From positions 1 through 10,326 of the forward strand of contig JBHJHK010000059.1 in NCBI GenBank assembly GCA_050330975.1: DNA of 10,326 nucleotides, written 5' to 3'. Under the pieces are notes generated by a model. That model ran no database searches. It was not told where the DNA came from and saw only the letters and a program-made list of their open reading frames with translations. The translations under genes and the position numbers were made by a program. This DNA is from JBHJHK01 sp050330975 (GTDB taxonomy: Bacteria; Pseudomonadota; Gammaproteobacteria; Competibacterales; Competibacteraceae). Of this stretch, positions 6,899 to 10,326 are shown piece by piece. Each line of letters begins with the position of its first letter. Positions within the stretch are counted from its first letter, which is position 1.

Positions 6899-6925
6899 CG
6901 GCCTTGTGGCGCAATGGCAAGGCCG
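6899..6925 (-). terminator. Hairpin between SGNH hydrolase and tspO
   Basis: An 8-bp perfect stem, CGGCCTTG paired with CAAGGCCG, has an 11-base loop. It begins 13 bases after the SGNH stop on the minus strand. No T run follows, so it is either a weak or Rho-assisted terminator, or a 3' stabilising stem, between two genes of the same direction. Confidence 0.5.
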
Positions 6926-6938
6926 AACCCCGTGGGTG

Positions 6939-7580
6939 CTAACGATAGAGATGACAACAGGGCCGATCGTTTTCACCGGCGAGGAGGCAACGCGTGAGGG
7001 CCTGGGCAATCTTCTCCCCACCCCGAGCTGACGGCTCCACCGGAGACAGTGGTGAATAGTCCTCCACCTCGGCGCACACCAAGCGCAAATCCAACACGGA
7101 AAGCCCTGCAGCCGCCGCTTCATGGAGAATGATCTCGTTGAACAGCGCCAAGGCCGTGTAGGCATCGCGCCCCAACCCCGGTACAGCATTGTAGACGGTA
7201 CACAGCACCACGGGCAGCTCAAACCTCCGCAGATGGGCCACCATCTGCCGGTAATGGCCCCGAAACTTGTGGCACAGGGGATCGAGTAGCAGACAGGCCT
7301 CTCCCACCGTAGCCACCGGCCGCCGGAGCACATGGCTATAACCCAGGGCGTCGTTGCCACCACAACTCACCACCAAATGGCTGGCATCGGCGGGGAGCTT
7401 GGCCAGTTGACGACTCACATCGACGATGACGTCGCCGTCCACTGCCAGGAGCGTCGCCTCCCAGGGGGACGGAGCCCGGGCGGCCAAAGCCCCCCGCAGC
7501 TGCTCGATGACCGAGGGCTCCCCCGACACGTAGCTGGCGTTATCGAAGATGGAGTCGCCCAACAGGACCACGTGATTCAC
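6939..7580 (-). CDS. SGNH/GDSL hydrolase family protein
   Basis: This 213-residue protein has the block I motif LLGDSIFDN with nucleophile S10 in GDS, an oxyanion glycine region, and block III GGND (74-77) after LVVS. The sequence continues TVYNAVPG, LALFNEII and a C-terminal DYSPLSPVEPSARGGEKIA. In canonical SGNH enzymes the last block is DxxH, but here the aligned position reads E-P-S rather than H-P-S and no His is nearby. I recall the DYSPLSPIEPS form as typical of a subfamily, so this is probably not damage. There is no signal peptide, so it is likely cytoplasmic. Substrate is unknown; esterase or acyl-thioester hydrolysis is the family range. The start is a GTG at 7580 with a GGGAGGG ribosome-binding site about 7 bases upstream. 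It sits between the isomerase and tspO in the same direction. Confidence 0.9.
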   Translation of the reverse strand: MNHVVLLGDSIFDNASYVSGEPSVIEQLRGALAARAPSPWEATLLAVDGDVIVDVSRQLAKLPADASHLVVSCGGNDALGYSHVLRRPVATVGEACLLLDPLCHKFRGHYRQMVAHLRRFELPVVLCTVYNAVPGLGRDAYTALALFNEIILHEAAAAGLSVLDLRLVCAEVEDYSPLSPVEPSARGGEKIAQALTRCLLAGENDRPCCHLYR

Positions 7581-7604
7581 AGCTCACCCTCCCAGAACAC
7601 CCCA

Positions 7605-7628
7605 GGGGCCGCCCAAACTGGCGGCCCC
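7605..7628 (-). terminator. Strong GC hairpin between isomerase and SGNH hydrolase
   Basis: GGGGCCGCC and GGCGGCCCC form a perfect 9-bp stem with a 6-base loop (CAAACT on the plus strand). It lies about 50 bases after the isomerase stop and 24 bases before the SGNH GTG on the minus strand. No T run follows. It may be a Rho-assisted or U-poor terminator, or a structure controlling SGNH expression. Confidence 0.6.
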
Positions 7629-7676
7629 ATGTCAATGGTCACAGCAGCCACTCCAAGGCCTGGGGTACCGCTGGCC

Positions 7677-8303
7677 TCAAGCCTCCGGCACCTGAAATGG
7701 GGGACGCTTTGATGCCATGGCTTCCTCCAACAACTCCAGGCGATCTTGCCCCCAAAAGGGCTCCCCCTGGTAGACATAACAGGGAGAGCCAATGATCCCC
7801 AGCGCCACACCCCGTCGGGTGTTGTCGCCATGGCGGGCCTCTACGGCCTCACCCTTGGCGGCGGCAAGTAGGGCCTGGGCATCCATATTCGCCCCGCGCA
7901 GCACCTCCACCAAGGTCGCCTCAATGGCGATGTCCCGCTCGTGGACCCACAACGCCTCAGCCATGGCCAGGGCCACGGGACCGGGGTCGATACCGGCTTG
8001 GCCCACGGCGATCACCACGCGGTCCGCTAGGGTGGGGTCGGTGGGAAAATGGGCCGGCTTGAGGTTCAAAGGCACGGCGCGCTTGGCCCGCCAACGCTGG
8101 AGCGCGATGAGGCGATAGCGCTGGCGGGCCACCGGGCGCTGGGGCACCGGCACCGCCCCGGAATCCCGCCAAACTTCCCCGAGGGCCACGGGCAAATAGT
8201 TGATCGTAACCCCCTGGCGCTGGGCCAACGCCACTAGGGTGCGGTGGCCAAGATAGGCAAAGGGAGATAGACAAGTGAAAAAATAATCGACGCACAGAGT
8301 CAT
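7677..8303 (-). CDS. 2-hydroxychromene-2-carboxylate isomerase family (DsbA/kappa-GST-like)
   Basis: A 208-residue protein of the thioredoxin-fold DsbA family, HCCA-isomerase branch, related to kappa-class glutathione transferases. The N-terminus reads VDYFFTCLSPFAYLGH with S13 at the position of the catalytic, glutathione-contacting serine; there is no CxxC, so it is not a disulfide oxidase. A helical insert fills about 60-165. The C-terminal region, GIIGSPCYVYQGEPFWGQDRL, holds the cis-proline P174 and the family's FWGQDR (183-188). Characterised members isomerise HCCA in naphthalene degradation using glutathione, but most genomic copies are outside such pathways, so the true substrate here is unknown. 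The ATG at 8303 has a GAGGAG ribosome-binding site 8 bases upstream; the frame is open to 8450 but the added residues are not family sequence. It is transcribed divergently from the GST gene across a 150-base spacer, suggesting shared regulation. Confidence 0.9.
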   Translation of the reverse strand: MTLCVDYFFTCLSPFAYLGHRTLVALAQRQGVTINYLPVALGEVWRDSGAVPVPQRPVARQRYRLIALQRWRAKRAVPLNLKPAHFPTDPTLADRVVIAVGQAGIDPGPVALAMAEALWVHERDIAIEATLVEVLRGANMDAQALLAAAKGEAVEARHGDNTRRGVALGIIGSPCYVYQGEPFWGQDRLELLEEAMASKRPPFQVPEA

Positions 8304-8349
8304 GGTGGATTCTCCTCGGTGGGGAAAATTTTGACGGGGGACGGGCCTG

Positions 8350-8363
8350 GGGGTTAAAACCCC
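8350..8363. promoter_or_regulatory. Inverted repeat in the divergent isomerase/GST control region
   Basis: GGGGTT-AA-AACCCC is a perfect 6-bp inverted repeat with a 2-base spacer, near the middle of the 150-base region between the divergent genes. This suits a dimeric regulator acting on both promoters. A TATAAC box at 8418-8423 could be a -10 for the GST gene, but no matching -35 is evident. Confidence 0.4.
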
Positions 8364-8453
8364 AACGACGGTCAGGCCATAACCGAGGTTCGACCCCGCG
8401 GTTGCCCGTCGGCCGTTTATAACCCCAAAGCGCCCAAGGCCCAAGGACATCTC

Positions 8454-9089
8454 ATGATCGACCTCTACACCTGGTCCACCCCCAACGGCCGCAAGGTCTC
8501 CATCATGCTAGAAGAAGTGGGCCTGCCCTACCGGGTCCACCCCATCAATATCACCCGCGACGAGCAGTTCGACCCCGAGTTTCTCAAAATCAGCCCCAAC
8601 AACAAGATCCCCGCCATCGTCGACGGCGAAACGGGCCTGAGCCTCATGGAATCGGCAGCCATCTTGTACTACCTGGCGGAAAAAAGCGGCCAGCTGCTCC
8701 CCAAGACCGAAGAAAGCCGCTGGCGGGCCTTGGAGTGGATGATGTTCCAGATGGGGGGCATCGGCCCCATGCTGGGACAAACCCACCACTTTGTTAAATT
8801 CAACCCGGGCAAAGCCCCCTACGCCGAAGAACGCTACTTCAAGGAAACCCAGCGCCTCTACGGCGTACTGGACCGCCGCCTGGCGGACCGAGAATACATC
8901 GTCGACGACTATTCCATCGTCGACATCGCCACCTGGCCATGGATTGCCCGCTACGACTGGCAGACCATCGACATCGATAGCTATCCCCACGTGCGGCGCT
9001 GGTATTTGGCCATGGCGGCGCGTCCAGCGGTCCAGCGGGGCTGGGGCGTCCCTCCCAGCCATCAGCCCATCCCCATGCCCACTACCTAA
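8454..9089 (+). CDS. yfcG: Nu-class glutathione S-transferase / disulfide reductase, YfcG-like
   Basis: This 211-residue protein closely follows E. coli YfcG (about 215 residues) along its length. The thioredoxin-fold domain begins MIDLYTWSTPNGRKVSIMLE; T9, N11 and G12 of TPNG are the glutathione-contacting residues of the Nu class. ISPNNKIPAIVD supplies the cis-proline P53, and S64-S67 (SLMES) gives the glutathione glutamyl-binding ES pair. The helical domain has GGIGPMLGQTHHF, ETQRLYGVLDRRL and the folding motif YSIVDIATWPW. Nu-class enzymes act on glutathione disulfide-bonded substrates and peroxides rather than mainly on classic conjugation substrates. The ATG at 8454 has AAGGAC about 7 bases upstream. 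The stop is 53 bases before the efflux adaptor in the same direction, so the two may form an operon. The protein is complete with no unusual feature. Confidence 0.93.
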   Translation: MIDLYTWSTPNGRKVSIMLEEVGLPYRVHPINITRDEQFDPEFLKISPNNKIPAIVDGETGLSLMESAAILYYLAEKSGQLLPKTEESRWRALEWMMFQMGGIGPMLGQTHHFVKFNPGKAPYAEERYFKETQRLYGVLDRRLADREYIVDDYSIVDIATWPWIARYDWQTIDIDSYPHVRRWYLAMAARPAVQRGWGVPPSHQPIPMPTT

Positions 9090-9142
9090 CTGTCATCTCC
9101 CCCCCTAATTCAGGCGTTCCCCACTGCAGAGGACTTGATATC

Positions 9143-10326
9143 GTGTCCCACCGCCGCCGCAGCTGGCTGTTGTTCATTCCTTTGATCTTGGGCGTCGTCG
9201 TCGTGGTCTTATTGGTGGGCAACCGCCAACCCCCCACCCAGCACCCCCCCACCGAAACGGCGCAGCCCGTGCGCACCCTGGAAGTCCCCGCAGTGGCTGT
9301 GGTGCCCCGGGCCCGGGGCTATGGAGAAGTCCAGCCGAGTACCGTGTGGGAGGCGGTGGCCGAGGTGAGCGGCCGGGTCATCGAACGCCACCCAGAGCTG
9401 GAGCGGGGGCGGATCCTCCCCGCCGATACCGTAGTCCTGCGCCTCGACCCCACCGACTATCAGCTGGCCGTGGCCCAGATCGAGGCCCAACTGGCCCAGG
9501 TGCAAGCCCAGCAGCGGGAAATCGACCAACAAGAAGCCAACGCCGAAGCCTCCTTGGACATCGAGCGGGACGCCCTGGCCCTGTCGAGGGCCGAACAAGA
9601 ACGCCTAGAACGCCTCCGGGCACGGGGCAACGTCACCGCCTCGGAACTGGACGCCGAACGACGCAACGTCTTGAGCCAACGCCAACGGGTCCAGGAGCTG
9701 GAAAACCAGCTGGCCCTCTACCCCGTCCAGCGCCAACTCCTCAGCGCTGACCTCCAGCGCCTCCAGGCCCAGTTGGACACGGCCCAGCGGGACTTGACCC
9801 GCACCGAAATCCGCCTGCCCATCCGCGGTCGCATCAGCCAAGCCCCCGTGGAGCGCTTTCAATACGTCCGTCAAGGGGACTTGCTAGCGGCGGCCGACGG
9901 CTTGGAGGTGGCGGAGATCGAAACTCAAATTCCCATCGAATCCCTGCGTCCCCTGATCCAGGCCGCCGGAGAAGCGCCGCAGAGCATCTCAACCGACGGC
10001 GGACGGCGCCTGTTGGCTCGTTTGCGCGCCCAGGTGGAACTGCGCCTGGGGAACGCTCCCCCCGTCACCTGGCCGGGGCGCGTCACCCGGATCACCGACA
10101 CCATCGACCCCCAAAGCCGCACGGTGGGGGTCGTGGTGGGAGTGGACCAGCCCTACGCCACCCTCGAGCCCGGGGTGCGCCCCCCCCTGGTAAAGGGGTT
10201 GTTTGTGGCGGTGGAACTCCAGGCGCCACCGCTACCCCCCCCCCCACAGGTAACCCCTACCGCGGATTGGAACAAACCGGGAAAACTCGTGGAAGACCAC
10301 CAGCGCCGGTGCAATAGACCGCTGGT
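9143..10326 (+). CDS. Efflux periplasmic adaptor (HlyD/RND membrane-fusion protein), runs off window
   Basis: This frame gives 394 residues and is open at the window end. A basic start (SHRRRSW) precedes one membrane anchor (about 8-26), then a Pro/Thr linker. The first lipoyl half and barrel begin near RARGYGEVQPSTVWEAVAEVSGR (about 56-78), with LRLDPTDYQLAV at 99-110. A long Gln/Glu/Arg-rich coiled-coil hairpin spans about 108-225, and the second lipoyl half, RTEIRLPIRGRIS, follows. The C-terminal membrane-proximal part includes RITDTIDPQSRTVGVVV and PPLVKGLFVAVEL. This order defines the adaptor of a tripartite pump; an RND-type transporter gene would be expected just downstream. The GTG at 9143 has AGAGGA 10 bases upstream. 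From about 10235 onward, after an 11-C run, the sequence departs from what the family usually shows, and small indels are possible there. Substrate is unknown. Confidence 0.9.
   Translation, partial: MSHRRRSWLLFIPLILGVVVVVLLVGNRQPPTQHPPTETAQPVRTLEVPAVAVVPRARGYGEVQPSTVWEAVAEVSGRVIERHPELERGRILPADTVVLRLDPTDYQLAVAQIEAQLAQVQAQQREIDQQEANAEASLDIERDALALSRAEQERLERLRARGNVTASELDAERRNVLSQRQRVQELENQLALYPVQRQLLSADLQRLQAQLDTAQRDLTRTEIRLPIRGRISQAPVERFQYVRQGDLLAAADGLEVAEIETQIPIESLRPLIQAAGEAPQSISTDGGRRLLARLRAQVELRLGNAPPVTWPGRVTRITDTIDPQSRTVGVVVGVDQPYATLEPGVRPPLVKGLFVAVELQAPPLPPPPQVTPTADWNKPGKLVEDHQRRCNRPL
10235..10245. repeat. C11 homopolymer near the 3' end of the adaptor gene
   Basis: Eleven consecutive C encode a Pro-rich stretch after GLFVAVELQAP. 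With one C fewer the frame meets TAA within three codons, so the run length matters for the end of the protein. The following 80 bases read less convincingly as adaptor sequence. Confidence 0.85.

Noticed and set aside
8304..8450. N-terminal extension of the isomerase to 8450
   Set aside because: It would fill the whole divergent promoter region, and the residues do not resemble the family. The GAGGAG site supports 8303.
9200..9900. Long minus-strand and alternative-frame ORFs across the adaptor gene
   Set aside because: They mirror the repetitive coiled-coil coding sequence; the sense frame matches the adaptor family throughout.

Overview
The window looks like chromosomal DNA of a GC-rich Gram-negative bacterium, most likely a gammaproteobacterium. 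The pointers are an adaptor of a tripartite efflux pump, a Nu-class (YfcG-like) glutathione transferase, TspO, and a DUF3141 protein with a PHA-synthase-like active site. This placement is inference from protein families; no rRNA or tRNA gene was seen. Gene density is moderate and part of the window is visibly decayed.

Positions 1-2879, all on the minus strand, hold a compact catabolic-type operon read from right to left: a thiamine-diphosphate (TPP) enzyme, an acyl-CoA ligase, a short-chain dehydrogenase and a GntR/FadR-type regulator cut by the window edge. The dehydrogenase and the visible part of the regulator look intact. The two upstream enzymes do not. The TPP enzyme has lost two internal blocks, and the stretch between them is out of frame with its flanks. 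The ligase joins a short N-terminal stub directly to its C-terminal fifth. Both damaged genes keep good ribosome-binding sites, and both still read as open frames. An imperfect inverted repeat just upstream of the TPP gene is a candidate operator.

Positions 2880-3690 contain no intact gene. They hold an AT-richer remnant that resembles the DUF1963/YwqG family, broken by a stop and a frameshift, followed by unidentified coding-like debris. Positions 3787-6102 (plus) encode a complete DUF3141 alpha/beta-hydrolase-like protein with a Cys-Asp-His triad.

Positions 6328-8303 (minus) carry TspO, an SGNH hydrolase of the subfamily that lacks the usual catalytic His, and a 2-hydroxychromene-2-carboxylate isomerase (DsbA/kappa-GST fold). 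Strong hairpins sit between these genes. The isomerase is divergent from a YfcG-like GST at 8454 (plus), which is followed by a membrane-fusion (HlyD/RND adaptor) gene that runs off the window. Two glutathione-type enzymes around a shared control region, with an efflux adaptor behind, suggest a thiol/detoxification neighbourhood.

I found no CRISPR array, no complete insertion sequence and no clearly new multi-gene system. The most interesting signals are the serial internal deletions in the catabolic operon and the DUF3141 protein.
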